DNA of 64,000 nucleotides from Tupaia tana (lineage: Eukaryota; Chordata; Mammalia; Scandentia; Tupaiidae), in NCBI GenBank assembly GCA_026018925.1, contig JAKSZU010000003.1, forward strand, positions 9,018,236-9,082,235, written 5' to 3'. The first letter of the stretch is position 1, and each line of letters opens with the position of its first letter. Under the pieces are notes generated by a model, which made no database searches, had not been told where the DNA came from, and saw nothing but the letters and a program-made list of their open reading frames with translations. Below, one piece after another: positions 37,522 through 49,239 of the stretch. Position numbers and translations under genes: made by a program.

Positions 37522-37587
37522 ACACACACACATACATATACATATATACATATATATACATATGTGTGTGTGTGTGTATATATATTA
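37474..37587. repeat. Self-complementary (TG)n(TA)n(CA)n(TA)n(TG)n microsatellite
   Basis: TG-rich, TA, CA-rich, TA-rich and again TG-rich blocks follow each other, so neighbouring blocks are mutually complementary. Confidence 0.92.
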
Positions 37588-37972
37588 TTCATATAATAGT
37601 TTATCCAGTACAGCCTTAGGCTTCAATAAGAAAAAAAATAAAAAAATAAACAAACAAAAAACTTTTCTTATTATAAAAGTATCAAATCAAAATTCAGGAC
37701 TGATCAATTTCACACATATTAACCTCCCACAGTTAAGCAATTATTTCCTCTGAGATACTTGTTACTCTCCTTTCACAATGAATTTGGTTCATAGAAATTG
37801 ATGAGGACAACAGAATTATAAAGTTACAGTTAATAACACCTTGGTATCATCTCATTAAAAAAATCAATCAGCTGGATATTCGGAAACATGTCACATGGAA
37901 GATACTGTACTGGGCTCAGAGGAACACAAGTGAGAGTGAAAGAAGGATTGTCTTTAAAAAGCTTTAGGGATT

Positions 37973-38248
37973 GGGACCAGCAGTTAGCGTAATGGCTATG
38001 TCGCTGGACTCCCACGTAGTCGACCGCGGTTCGAGTCCCGGACCCGGCGGCTTAAACTCACGCCGGGCGCGTGTGCGTGCGTGCCCAAGATCCCGAGAGG
38101 AGAATGGAGGAGAAGGGATTGCGGCGTGGCCATCCCCCCTGGGGGGTGATTTCCTGCTTTCTATCTCTCTGTCTCTCTCTGTCTGTCTGGCGAGCGCACG
38201 CGCCCTATAGCAAAAACCTCTCCAAAAAAAAAAAAGAAAAAAAAAAAA

Positions 38249-38280
<32 letters not shown>
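37973..38280 (+). repeat. Youngest tRNA-derived SINE copy (near consensus)
   Basis: Full long form with all CpGs of the family apparently intact (gtcgaccgcggttcgagtcc, ctcacgccgggcgcgtgtgc, ggcgagcgcacgcgcccta). It has a long, slightly interrupted A tail (38221..38280). The duplication AAAAGCTTTAGGGATT lies immediately on both sides. Confidence 0.97.
37985..38038 (+). promoter_or_regulatory. Internal RNA polymerase III promoter (A and B boxes) of the SINE
   Basis: A box TAGCGTAATGG at 37985..37995 and a perfect B box GGTTCGAGTCC at 38028..38038, spaced as in a tRNA gene. This supports tRNA ancestry and potential transcription of this copy. Confidence 0.85.
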
Positions 38281-38287
<7 letters not shown>

Positions 38288-38296
38288 TTAGGGATT

Positions 38297-39160
38297 AAAC
38301 ATTTTCAAAGGCTAGTCAAATGTCTGCACAATATATAATATCAAACCAGTGAAAACAATAAGAGTGATTTAAAATTTTACAAGGATGTGAGATCATCATG
38401 GGAAGAATCTTCAGGCTTTTTGTGGGAGATGCGTAAGTCTTAATCCTAAACATTTATGGATTCATGGGAGATTTTCAAATGGGAATGTGAAACAATGGAA
38501 GAAGTTATTTGGGGATTTTCATCAGGTGGGAGTATGAGGGACAAACATGCCTAGAGAATACAAGGGAACTCTCCAATGACCCAAGTGTAAATCCAACAAA
38601 AAAGGCGAAGATAAAAGTATTGACCTTTCGTTCTGACAAGTGTTATACATTTTAAAATTGTACACATTGGAGTGAGAAAGGTGAGGGAAGGAGTTTGCAA
38701 TTTAAAATGAAACAAAGAAAAATAATGTTTAGTCAAGACAAGAAATGCTATGTACTAGGGCATGGTAAATTGTCCTCTGGGGTCTGGGGAAAGAAATGAT
38801 ACTAAAACTGGACCCTGAAGGATGAGTAGGACTTGGCCAGGATGGGGCAAGGAAGACGCTGCTGGCAGATAGGAGGAAGTGGGCCCAGTACATGGTGTAA
38901 AATGAACAACGAGGCCAAATGCTTCAGTCTGACTCAGTTCGTATATGCTCTTGTATGACATGCTAAGAAATTAGGATTTATGCCTTAGGTAATGGGAAAT
39001 TATCAAAGTAGTTTCCTTGCATTTGGGAAATATAAACATGGGTAATGTGGAAGAAAGTTTTGAAACAATAAGAGAGATTATTTTAAAAGCACCTGTAAGA
39101 ATCCCAATGAGATCTCAGAATATCATTAGAGTCTGGTGCTGCGTTTAACACGTATTTCAT
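38297..39160. other. Intronic stretch, perhaps old LINE
   Basis: Texture around 38750..39060 (ggaccctgaaggatgagtag, gatttatgccttaggtaatg) resembles old interspersed repeats, but no family is certain. Confidence 0.4.
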
Positions 39161-39161
39161 G

Positions 39162-39405
39162 ACCAGCTGGTAGTGTGGTGGCTAAGGTGACTAGAAGGCT
39201 GCTTGCACAGTTCACGTCCTAGACCCAGAGGCTTGAAAAACACACTGGACGCATGAGCAAACATGCCCAAATTCCAAAGTTTCTCACTTTACCTCTATTT
39301 CTCTGTCTCTGTCTCTGTCTCTGTCTGTCTCTCTCTCTGTCTCTCTCTCTCTCTCTCTTTTTTTCCTCTAGCAAGTGCACTTACCCTCTGGCAAAATTTA
39401 GAAAG
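39162..39405 (+). repeat. tRNA-derived SINE, diverged
   Basis: gaccagctggtagtgtggtg head; the middle gaatggaggagaaggg block is deleted; then an expanded (TCTCTG)n tract, gcacttaccctctggcaaaa and an A-rich end. Confidence 0.83.
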
Positions 39406-39559
39406 AAGTATTTCAGGTGCATCACATTCAATACTATCTGGTCCTGCAAGGGTGAAAACTAAAAGTGATGAATGAATCTGGAAGCAGGAGCATAGAGTGG
39501 CCAGGTACTGACTTTGGACTCGAATTTTCTCAACTCTTTCTCAAGGTCTCTTTAGTCTA

Positions 39560-39945
39560 TCTTCAGTACTTAATAACTGAATACTATACTGGGTGACTGA
39601 TCAAGAACGGAGGTGTATTTAGCTTATAGTTTTTGAGGTTCAAAGCCAAGGGACCACATCTGGTGAGTGTCTTCTTTTTTGGTGGGAACTCTGTAGGCTC
39701 TAGAGGTGGCATAGGCCATCACAAAGCAACAGGGCAGGAGTGTATGTGTGTCTGTCCACATCTGTATTTCTGTTTCTTTCCTTCTCCTTATAAGCTACCC
39801 AGGATTCAATCATGGGAACCCCAGCCCGATGATCTTAGTCCTAATTACCCACAAAAGGCTCCACCTCTTGATCTCATAACTGGATTGTTTCTACCTTCTC
39901 AACACCATTATAATGGCTTGACAAATTATTATACCAGATGAGTTT
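39560..39945 (-). repeat. MaLR-like LTR remnant
   Basis: gaccacatctggtgagtgtc, ggtggcataggccatcacaa and ccacaaaaggctccacctct follow, in reverse, an LTR of the MaLR type. No internal genes. Confidence 0.5.
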
Positions 39946-39974
39946 TGGGGAAACAGTCACATCATATGACACTC

Positions 39975-40140
39975 TGCTATTTACTTACTGGGGGAGCTGG
40001 GGGAGTTACTCCTCTCTAGCTCCTGTTCTTCATCTATAAAATGTAGATGATAATCGTTATTGTGTAGAGTTATTAAAACAATAAATTACTTGATACATTT
40101 GTATACGTTATTTTTGCTCAACAGAGACTGAAACAAAGAA
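39975..40140 (+). repeat. MIR fragment
   Basis: cttcatctataaaatgtaga and tgtgtagagttattaaaaca correspond to the conserved MIR core. Confidence 0.6.
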
Positions 40141-40459
40141 TTAAATCAGTATTAGCCAGTGGGCTGTGCAGTCCCAGAGCCCATACTTACAAGCACTGTA
40201 ATCTAATAAATAAGTCAATGATTGAAGCATTTTTTTTTGACAATTCATATGGCCATGATCGTTACCAGTGATGAGTTTTTGAACTACAGCAAGGAGATGA
40301 TATATGGGTAAGACACTCAAAAGAACTGGTGGTAATTGTTAAATCATTACATATGCCAGGCAGAAATGAAACACAAAATGAGATTTTTTTCTCAAGGTTT
40401 TGAATTTGAGTCACAAGAAGAATGATTTTACCATTGATATCAATGAGTTAGAAAGAAGA

Positions 40460-40585
40460 CTTTTCAATAGCACCTAACTTACAAGGTTATTGGAGCCTTA
40501 GGCAAGGTAATTAATGTGAAGGATTTAGCATAGTGAAGCATCCAATAGCATTATCTATTATCACAGTCGTTATTATTATCTCAGG
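40460..40585 (+). repeat. Probable MIR 3' fragment
   Basis: cttacaaggttattggagcc to atcacagtcgttattattat follows the MIR 3' part. Confidence 0.4.
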
Positions 40586-41354
40586 ATTGGATGAAAGACA
40601 CATCTGGATAGCCCTGAGCCTCACTCCATCCGTTCATAATTTTTTAGTAGAGAACTGGCTCAGAAGGTCTCAGTGAGCACAACAGAGGAATTGGCTGAAG
40701 GCAGTCAGTGAGTTCTAGGGCATCCCCGTTTCTAACAATGTAACACTCTGGCCCCTGCCCATAACAACACAGAGCATTATGGGGGTGAGCCATTTGCTGC
40801 TGGAACCTTGGCTAAGGCATCAGCTGGCCAGCTGTGCTCAACTTAAACTAAGAGGCTGGGCACTGTGTGCACTTTCCTGCTTACTTCTGTGCTTGCATTC
40901 CCCCAGTAAACTCCATATTACATTTGTGTGCCAAGGAATAATAAGAATTGATGACCAAGAAGATAGTGGGAGGCAGTGCTAAGATTTGGCATAGCTCTGC
41001 ATGAAGGCTGACAGAGACACTTCAGGTTGGGAAATTGATGAAACTTATGCCAAGAGGAGTAGGCCATAAGATGCTGAAGCTTAGACTCATGTCAGCAAAG
41101 TCAGGGTTAAAAATAAAATAGCAGAAAATTAGAACAAGGGAGAAGAATATTGGGAAATTAGAGATGGGAGGTACTCCAGTATCCAGCCAGGGAACAGCGT
41201 AGGGTCATCAGTCTAGGTGCAGCAAGATCCTGGCCTCTGAACAGGAGGAGCTCTGTCCTGTCCTAGAGATTCAGTCTATGAAAGGATCCCAGTAAGACAG
41301 GAAATGTACAGAAAAGACTGTGAGTGCTTGTAGAAAGACAAGATGAACTAACTA
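40586..41354. other. Intronic stretch without recognised features
   Basis: No clear repeat. 40740..40960 resembles the 3' part of an LTR (ccccagtaaactccatatta) but too weakly to call. Confidence 0.4.
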
Positions 41355-41432
41355 TTAGGTCATCAGGAAAGTCATGATGTATTTTTCTATGTCTTCTATG
41401 CAAAAATGTGTCATAATTTCCAAATGACCCAA
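41355..41432 (+). mobile_element. Mariner-like MITE (best-preserved copy)
   Basis: 78 bp between two TA dinucleotides (41353..41354 and 41433..41434). The left arm starts TTAGGTCATCAGGAAAGTCA; the right arm is its imperfect complement, about 29 of 37 matching. No coding capacity. Confidence 0.9.
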
Positions 41433-41434
41433 TA

Positions 41435-43307
41435 GGTTTTCGTCATCTGTTAGAAAATATCAGATGCAAGAAGTCCTACAACAGAGATCTAGCAAGAACT
41501 TCAGTTGTAAAATTGGATGATGGGGAGTGAGAGGAAGAAATTAAGGGCTGAAGAGAAGAAAGAGGATTTAGAAATAATACAGAAATTCAGTTGGTAGATG
41601 TAGAATCTGTGCTCATGTTAAAAAAGTTTCAAGGGAAATGTATCAGAATAAAATAAATTATAAAATAAAATTGAGTTAGGATGAAAAAAGGGGGCTATAC
41701 GTAATGATTTCTGAGAAAGTGTTTACCAAGGTAATTATCTCCTAGATGATATTGTGTGGTTCCTTAAAACTTACTCACAGAGGACTTTATGAACAAAGGG
41801 AGGAGACTAAGAAATATTTGTGGCTACACTCCATATAGTGTGTCTGGAGGAGTCATTCTATCATTGGACCTTAGGCTGGTCACTTTCAGAATTTCCCTAG
41901 TAGTTTCATCCTAATCTTGCAAGATCCCTCCCCCAGTGAGGCTCATTTCTACAACTAATCATAAATGAGCAACAGCTAACTCAATGAACTTAATTCTTCA
42001 CAAACTGCTTAAAAATTCTGAAAAATAAAGGTAGACAATAGTCAACAACACATTGTCACACTCAGAATTTTCCTGGTCAAGTTCAGTATCTTGAGTAATT
42101 TTTGTCCTGAGGTTAATGGTATGAGTAGGAAATGAGGTGGGGAGGTTTCAATTCAATTACTTTGCTTCGTGTGTGTGTGTGTGTGTGTATGCGCGCGCGC
42201 ACATGTGTGTGTGTTTCTGATTATGCAGATACAAAACTCCTGATTTCTCCAGAGCAATGCTATTCATTAATATTTTGTTAGTTATTTAAAACCAGATTGG
42301 ATACTCATCAGTAAAAAAGTAAAAATATGTAAAGCTTATGTGGCTGTCTCTATATTATATACATCTATATTGCCTAAATTTACCAGCTACTTATCCATCA
42401 GAGAGGTTTCAGCCTACACATTGAGTTTCATCCCTTTGTTTACTTAAATGGAAAGCAAAAAAGAGCTTTACAGCTAGCTAAGCTTGCTTTTGTGCCCTCC
42501 CTGATCTTGTTTTAGAAGCATCTTCAACTACGTGCATATATTGTTTGTAGTTTCTGGGCTAAGCTCTTTGCTGATCTTTTCTAATTCATTTTTATTCTCA
42601 TAGCATATACTGTACTAGTGATGCCTGATCCTTTTCTCTTTAATTAGTTGTTTGTAAAGAAAACTGAAGCTTTTAAAACATGACCTGTTGCCCATTGGCA
42701 ATTTTTTCTTCCATTTTATCCATCAAAGTTTACTAAAATTTTATCCTCTCCTTATAATTTAAAAAAGAATGCTATACACACATATACATAATCATGTTTT
42801 ATTCATTTTCCTGAAAAAAGGCATAGAATATTCTAAAAGGCTCAGAGATCTTGTAGAAATTAGAAAGAATGTGGTATCCTAGAGTGTGATTATAAATTAA
42901 AATGTCCCCTTTGCTTTCTAAAGAATATGTCAATAACTAATATCACAGAAACCCTCTATCCCCCAGCCTTCTCTCCCACACACACTTCATCTTGGAATGC
43001 AATGCTTATATTGATGTGAAAAAGTGTACCAGCATGCAACACAATATAATTAAAAGTAGATTTCCACTCAGCTTGCAGGATGATTAGTCCAGCCACTTTG
43101 GAACTGAAATTATTATGAAAATTCACAGGTGAAGAAACCCAGGAGCAATGCACCCTCACTCAAAAGCTCTTTACTTGTTGCCATGTGGCTCTCTCAGCAA
43201 GTGTGTTTGTGAGATTAAATTAATACAATCAGCAAAATGTGACTAGATACGTTCAAGGGTTTTATATTTATATCTATAGAGCTATGTATAGATCTAGGCC
43301 TGTATAT
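41435..43307. other. AT-rich intronic sequence with a Z-DNA-prone patch
   Basis: No gene or transposon recognised; an alternating TG/CG patch lies at 42168..42214. Confidence 0.5.
42168..42214. repeat. (GT)n(GC)n alternating purine-pyrimidine tract
   Basis: Long GT run, then gcgcgcgcgc, then gtgtgtgtgt. Confidence 0.9.
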
Positions 43308-43664
43308 TTTACTATCGTTTGAATATGTCCCCTCAAATTCATGGGATTAAATTCAGGTGCGAGAGAGAAAAAACTTAATCCAACTATGATGTTGGGAGAT
43401 GGGACCCCCATAATTAGGCTCTGGAGGGTTTTAGAAGGAGACACAGACATGAACACGGACACTTAAGCTCTTGTCCTCTCATCCCCATGTGATGCTCTGC
43501 ACCAACTGTGGACTTACCAAAGTGTTCCTCTCAGCAAGAAGTATCTCATCAGAGGAAGCTCAGGAACTTTAGACCTCCAAATTGTGAGCTAAATAAACCT
43601 CTATTCTTATAAACCATCCTTCTTCGTGTATTCCACTTTAAGCAACAGCAAATTGACTAAAACA
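43308..43664 (+). repeat. MaLR-type LTR
   Basis: tcgtttgaatatgtcccctc start, gatgttgggagatgggaccc middle, ccaaattgtgagctaaataa with the polyadenylation signal, and aattgactaaaaca at the end. Confidence 0.72.
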
Positions 43665-43929
43665 AATCTGTATCTCTCTCTGTTTTTAGCATAAACTAAT
43701 CATGTGTATGTTTGCTGCCTTAGCAGAAATCTAGGCTACTAATTAAACTGATCGTGGTGCTGTCTGAGTCAGCCTGCCTTAGGCTCCATGTTCCTCTTAG
43801 AATCCAGAGCCATGTTTTGTCTCCAGTATCTTAAAATGATGAATTTGAGTTTTATTGGAATTTTAAAAAATATTTTTTTATCAAAATGTAAGTTTGTCAA
43901 AGAGTAAAATAATAGTTAAAACGTGGAGT

Positions 43930-44330
43930 CAAACAAACTGCCCAACTGTGGATAAATGGATTAAGAAAATGTGGAACATATATACAAGGTAATACTACCC
44001 AGTCTTAAAGAAAAACAATATGCTGTCATTTGACACAAAGTGGATGAACTTAAATGATACAATATGAAGTCAAACAAGCTAGGCTATCATTGATAAATAC
44101 TGCATATCCTTAGTTAACACATACTGAATGTCTGCACTCTGGTGTAGAGTTAAGGACATGGTGACACAGAAGTAGAAGGGAATGGTAGATACTGGAAGTT
44201 GCATGGCAGGGAGAGGTAAAGTTTGGGAGAAAATGATTAGCATACATAAGAGTGGATGTGAACATGCAATGGCGTACCATAGCAAAGTAAAAAATGGTGT
44301 TGATTATTTAATGTATGCTTCCAAAAATAA
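43930..44330 (+). repeat. L1 LINE 3' end (end of ORF2 and 3' UTR), decayed
   Basis: cccaactgtggataaatgga, aaagtggatgaacttaaatg and aagtcaaacaagctaggct follow the conserved end of L1 ORF2; the rest is 3' UTR-like. Confidence 0.75.
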
Positions 44331-44665
44331 AGACTAAAACTATTATCAAATATGCCCAGCCTAGCATAGTGTAGTATTCAATGTTAAAAAAGAGTATGTT
44401 TACATCTGTGATTTGATGATTCCACATGGTATGCATGCTATGAAAAGCCATACTTATACCTTGCAAAAAATAATATATTTACACATTAAAAAAATAAAGA
44501 CTTCCAAAGCAAAAATAACTAAAAGTTAATTTTTAGCCACTTTTGTAGAAGTGTATTTATATTATTTGGAAATAAAGATATTTTGATCCATTGATTTACT
44601 ATTAATAGAAAAAAATAAATATGTTTCTTGATAACTAGCAACAGCTTTGAGTAAAAAAACTCTAT

Positions 44666-44931
44666 GGGACCAGCAGTTGGTAAAATGGCTATGTCGCTGG
44701 ACTCCCATGTAGTTGACCGCGGTTTTTTAGTCCCGGATCTGGTGGCTTAAACTCACGCAAGGAGACTGTGCGTGCCCAAGATCCCGAGAGGAGAATAGAG
44801 GAGAGGGGATTGTGGCATAGCCATCCCCTCTGGTGGGGGGTGATTTCTCGCTTTTTGTCTCTCTGTCTCTTTCTGTCTTTCTGGCAAGTGCATGGGCCCT
44901 ATAGCAGAAACCTCTCCAAAAAGAAAAAAAA
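44666..44931 (+). repeat. tRNA-derived SINE, long form
   Basis: gggaccagcagttggtaaaa head with full body and A tail. The flanks AAAAAACTCTA and AAAAAACTCATA form an imperfect duplication. Confidence 0.95.
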
Positions 44932-44939
44932 AAAAAACT

Positions 44940-46059
44940 CATAATTTAATTTATGATGGTATCAATCTATCTATGCTAAAAAATATTGTAAAAATTACAT
45001 GGAAAGTGTGCCATTTGTTTGAAATTAATTATGTGTATTTTAAAAAAAAGGTTACAGATCCCGCCGCCTAATTTCTGAATCAGAATATAAAAGGCTCCCT
45101 GGGAGATATAAGTGCCACTAAGAAAATCCAGCTGGGGTGCTTGATATAAAGACAAACTTCTTAAAGGCTGGCTGCATGTCTCTAAGGAAGTAGGGAAACG
45201 TGCATTTGTAAATTGGTATCAATCTTTTACATAGGGTATAGTAGTATATTGTAATTATAATTCTTATAATATTGTTAAGAATTATACTTTTCAGGGATAA
45301 CATTCTATCCCTAAGTATTTTGTAGCACACTGTTTTTAACAATAATTGATGTCTTTTGTAGAAAATACAGACATTAGAGAAAATGGATGATGAAGTTAGT
45401 TAATTGGACTGATAACCCACCAATGAGAGATAATCATCATTCATATTATTCATATTTTAATTTCATTCTAATATCCTAGCTATCTATATATTTATAATTA
45501 TATTGTGGTCATATTCTATTTAAAATTTTATGAGCATTTTTATTCATAATATTATATTTCCCCAAAATATTACCTCTATTTGAGAATTTATATATAATGA
45601 TATAACAGTATTCTACCTAAGGATACGCTCTCTGAAATTGTTGTCCATTTTCAATAATTTGTTTTCAACTGCAATTACTCTTATTATGGTATATATATAT
45701 TGTGCTGAATAGCTCCATGTTCTTTATTTTCTAGAATCAAAATGACTCAAACTTAATAGCTCAAATAGGAACAACATTTTCAAGGCTTCTCAATATTATG
45801 GTTTAAACTTGAATTAATGAATATAATATGTATTACTAAATAATTCTCTGATTACTTTGCTGTAAAATATTGTAAAATTCCTTGAAGTACATGAGATAAT
45901 CTTTAGATAAACATTATTTAATTTTTGAGTTATGTAAATCTATTTTTAAAATAATAGCCATTTGAATCATAGAGTTGGAATAATTTCTCAACAAACAAAC
46001 TAAAAATTGTATTGCAAATGAGACTACATAAAATTATTTATTTTGTTTTATTTATCATT
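44940..46059. other. Very AT-rich intronic sequence
   Basis: Nothing recognised; many short TA tracts. Confidence 0.5.
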
Positions 46060-46061
46060 GT

Positions 46062-46219
46062 TATTGTTTTTAAGTTTGCTACAGGGCACATGTGCTAGCC
46101 AGAGAGAGAAAGAGAGAAAGGGAGGGAAAAGAGAAAGTAAGCTGCCAGGTCTGGGACTCGATATGCAGTCAGCCATGTGGGAGTCCAGCACCTAACCACC
46201 ACGCCACCTGTTAGCCCTA
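46062..46219 (-). repeat. Short-form-like tRNA-derived SINE
   Basis: Reverse copy: gctacagggcacatgtgcta, GA-rich segment, ctgggactcgatatgcagtc, ccacgccacctgttagccct. It keeps a little of the long-form end block but lacks the central block. Confidence 0.85.
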
Positions 46220-47112
46220 GACCTTTACTTCTTATATGATAAAGACGGTGTCTCCTAATGCAAGTTATCGCTGAACTTTGGAAATTGACATAAACTAAGT
46301 CCTTTAAAGAAATAGTAACATGCAAGGGAAGAGAGATCCTAGGCTTAGGACAGACTGTGCCGCGAGTGGTCCCAGGAAATGTGCCTGCACGGGCTGACCT
46401 AGGAACTTGCCATGTTCCCCAGCATGCTCCCAGACACCTTCGACACCAGGAAAGCGCTAGTGCACTCCCTCCCTGGATGCACCCAAGGAGAACTTGGTGC
46501 AGAACTCAAAAGGTTTAACAGGAATTTCCACTAGGAAACGTAAGTAAATAATACAAGGCCGTAGAAGATTTTCTTCGGAGACAGAAATGCAAAGATGATC
46601 TTTGCAGAGAGTGCAGCTCTCTGAAGCAGTGTGGGGGCTGAATACTCCATACACCTACACAAGCAGAACAAGGAGGCTCAAACCACTGAGCCTATCCAAA
46701 CAGTCAGTTTAGCAGAAGGACATTATTTCGAATGACTTTTCTGAAAATCCTTGTTTATATATAGACAGAAATTTATTTATTTCTCAATAGGTGGGAGAGG
46801 TCATTCATAGAAATCATTGTCTTTTCGGGACATAAATGCTGAATCCCATTTGTGACCTTATTGTTGTGGACAGACCACAACTGTTGTAAATATTTGTTTG
46901 TATTTAGTAGCATAAAATTGAAGGATGCGCAGCGAAAACTTTATTTCAAGTGGTAGGTAGGTTTTGTGTGTGTTTGCTTTTGGCTACACAGCAGACAGTA
47001 ATACAAATTATTACTTTTTTTTCCCTACTGTTACAAAAGTGTTCCTAAAAGTACATTCAGGTTTTTTAAAGCTGGAGTAAGGAATAAATATCTACAATAA
47101 ACTAGTACTTTA
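46220..47112. other. Repeat-poor intronic stretch
   Basis: No repeat recognised. 46340..46660 is somewhat less AT-rich and could be unique conserved sequence; nothing exon-like was identified. Confidence 0.4.
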
Positions 47113-47127
47113 AAAAATTCTAACACT

Positions 47128-47360
47128 GGGATCAGCAGATGTAGTGGTTACATTGCTGGACTCCCACATGGTTGGCCAAGGTTCAAGTCCTGGGCCCAGC
47201 AGCTTAAAATTCACACCGGATGCATGTGTATGCATGCCCAAAATCTCGAGGGGAGAATGGACGAGAAGAGATTGCAGCATGGCCATCTCCCAGGGGCTGA
47301 CTTCTCTCTTTCTGTCCCTCTAGTGAGCATATGCGCCCTATAGCAAAAATCTCTCTTAAA
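47128..47360 (+). repeat. tRNA-derived SINE, long form
   Basis: gggatcagcagatgtagtgg head, full body. The duplication AAAAATTCTAACACT lies before and after. Confidence 0.93.
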
Positions 47361-47399
47361 AAAAAATTCTAACACTTTATGATCCTGCCGCAGGACTGC

Positions 47400-47600
47400 A
47401 CGCAGCATGGGTGATGTTAGAGGCCATGTGAGAAGGCCAGATCTTGCGTTTACCTCAACACACCAGGTGATCCTTGGTAACTGTAGGGCTTGAAGTGTAT
47501 CAGTGGGTGCAGACCCTGTGGAGGATGCCTGTCTGTCTGTCTGTTTCTCTCTCATCTTCTCTTTTTCATGAAGGAAATAAATAAAAAAACTTAAAAAAGA
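47400..47600 (+). repeat. Possible SINE relative, strongly diverged
   Basis: ggccatgtgagaaggccaga, a (TGTC)n/CT segment and gaaataaataaaaaaactta recall the variant SINE class, but the head is not recognisable. Confidence 0.4.
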
Positions 47601-47723
47601 AGTTCTAACTCATCAGACAAGACAAATCCCTAGGTCATTTTTTTTCAAACTGTTTTAAGGCAGGAAATCATCGTGATAGGTCATGGCAAGTTTCTAAAAA
47701 TAAAAAAAATAATAATAATATTA

Positions 47724-47803
47724 TTAGGTCATCAGCAAAGTCATGACATATTTTTCTATATTTTTCTATGTAAAAATGTGTCATCACTTTCCTGAAAACC
47801 CAA
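47724..47803 (+). mobile_element. Mariner-like MITE
   Basis: 80 bp flanked by TA on both sides. Left arm ttaggtcatcagcaaagtca, right arm tcatcactttcctgaaaacc then caa. Confidence 0.9.
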
Positions 47804-47817
47804 TATTATAATGTATC

Positions 47818-48091
47818 TTTTCTTTTTTTCCAGAAGTTTTTGTGTTAGGGCATGAGTGGGAATCAGAGAGACACACACACATACACATACACAGAGTGAT
47901 AGGGAAGTGAGAAGTCACCTCCCAGGGGGCATAGCCATGCAGCAATCCCTTCTCCTCCTTCTCCTCCCTGGACCTGGGCACTCATGCACATGTGCCCCTG
48001 CGTGATTTTCAAGCCACCGTGTCTAGAACTCGAATCACGGGCAGCAATGTGGGAGTCCAGTAACATAACCTATACGCCATCTGATGGTCTC
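47818..48091 (-). repeat. tRNA-derived SINE, diverged long form
   Basis: Reverse copy with gtttttgtgttagggcatga, a (CA)n patch, aactcgaatcacgggcagca and ccatctgatggtctcc. Confidence 0.88.
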
Positions 48092-48407
48092 CTCTAGTAT
48101 ATCTAAAATAACAAGGTAAAGTTCTATTTCATAAGCTTTGTACCAGTAGGTACTGAATGTGACATAAAGTACTTATTTACTGTGTTTGGATCAAGATCAT
48201 TTGAATAGCACTGGCCTATGTCCAATCTCCCCAGGGTCTACATTTCAAAAGTTAAAAGAAAATGTAAGCTTCACAGTGAACAGATACATACTAGGTCCTT
48301 TTTGGCACTCTTTTATCCTTTCACCACTTATTTCTAGTTAAAGGTAATGCATAAATATGTATTCATAAGTCAGTAACTACTGCTCTACAGAAAGAAATAC
48401 AGTGGAG

Positions 48408-48683
48408 AGACCAGCAGTTAGCATAATGGCTATGTCGCTGGACTCCCACGTAGTCGACCGCGGTTCGCGTCCCGGACCCGGTGGCTTAAACTCACGCCGG
48501 GCGCGTGTGCGTGCGTGCCCAAGATCCCAAGAGGAGAATGGAGGAGAAGGGATTGCGGCGTGGCCATCCCCCCGGGGGGTGATTTCTCGCTTTCTATCTC
48601 TCTGTCTCTCTCTGTCTTTCTGGCGTGTGCACGCGCCCTATAGTGAAAACCTCTCCAAAAAAAAAAAAAAAGAAAAAAAAAGA
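48408..48683 (+). repeat. tRNA-derived SINE, very young
   Basis: Near-consensus copy with CpGs kept. The duplication AAAGAAATACAGTGGA lies on both sides, and the tail contains AAAG units. Confidence 0.96.
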
Positions 48684-48699
48684 AAGAAAGAAATACAGT

Positions 48700-49239
48700 G
48701 GAGTTTTTGTTTGTTTGTTTGTTTTTTTAAGTTTTGTCGCATGTTGCAACTTGGGAAATATTTAAGGAAATAGAAACTAAGAAACTAAGAAAATAGAAAA
48801 TATTTTCACAAAAAGATAACCCATCTTACAAATTCCAGTCTACTCAGAATGTGGCCGAATTTTGCAAGCTGCATTCACTGACAATGACTGCTGTGACCCT
48901 CGAGAAGCAATCACGACTCAGAGGGGAGATATGCGAGAGTGACCAACACATTGAATATTCTCTAATAAGATCTTTTTTGAGTTACTCCTCAAAGAACCAT
49001 GATGTCCAAGATGAGACAAAAGTCTTTAGAAGTGTTTGGGTTACCTTCATCCTGGAGCACATAACTTATCAACCAAAAGCGATCGAGTTACAGGCATTTC
49101 CCCACGATACGAGCATCTCTATAGTCATCTCTCAATGCACTCTACAAATACTGAAGTGATATAAATGGGAATTTTGCTTTGCTTGAGTTTTCATATTTTC
49201 AAAATTTTTACAACCAAACTATCTCAAGAAGGAAGTACC
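48700..49239. other. Intronic spacer
   Basis: No repeat recognised. A 102-codon plus frame at 48851..49159 is unlikely to be a gene: no homology recognised and AT-rich surroundings. Confidence 0.45.

Noticed and set aside
37985-38054. Possible functional tRNA gene
   Set aside because: A and B boxes are present, but the sequence does not close into a clean cloverleaf with a matching acceptor stem and occurs in dozens of copies with SINE bodies.
40740-40990. Second solo LTR
   Set aside because: Only a weak polyadenylation-like end; no start or target duplication could be found.
48402-48773. 123-codon plus frame
   Set aside because: SINE-derived; starts in the tRNA head and runs into the poly(A) tail.
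48851-49159. 102-codon plus frame in repeat-free sequence
   Set aside because: No recognisable domain, no splice or promoter context, and plausible by chance in 64 kb. A protein search would decide.
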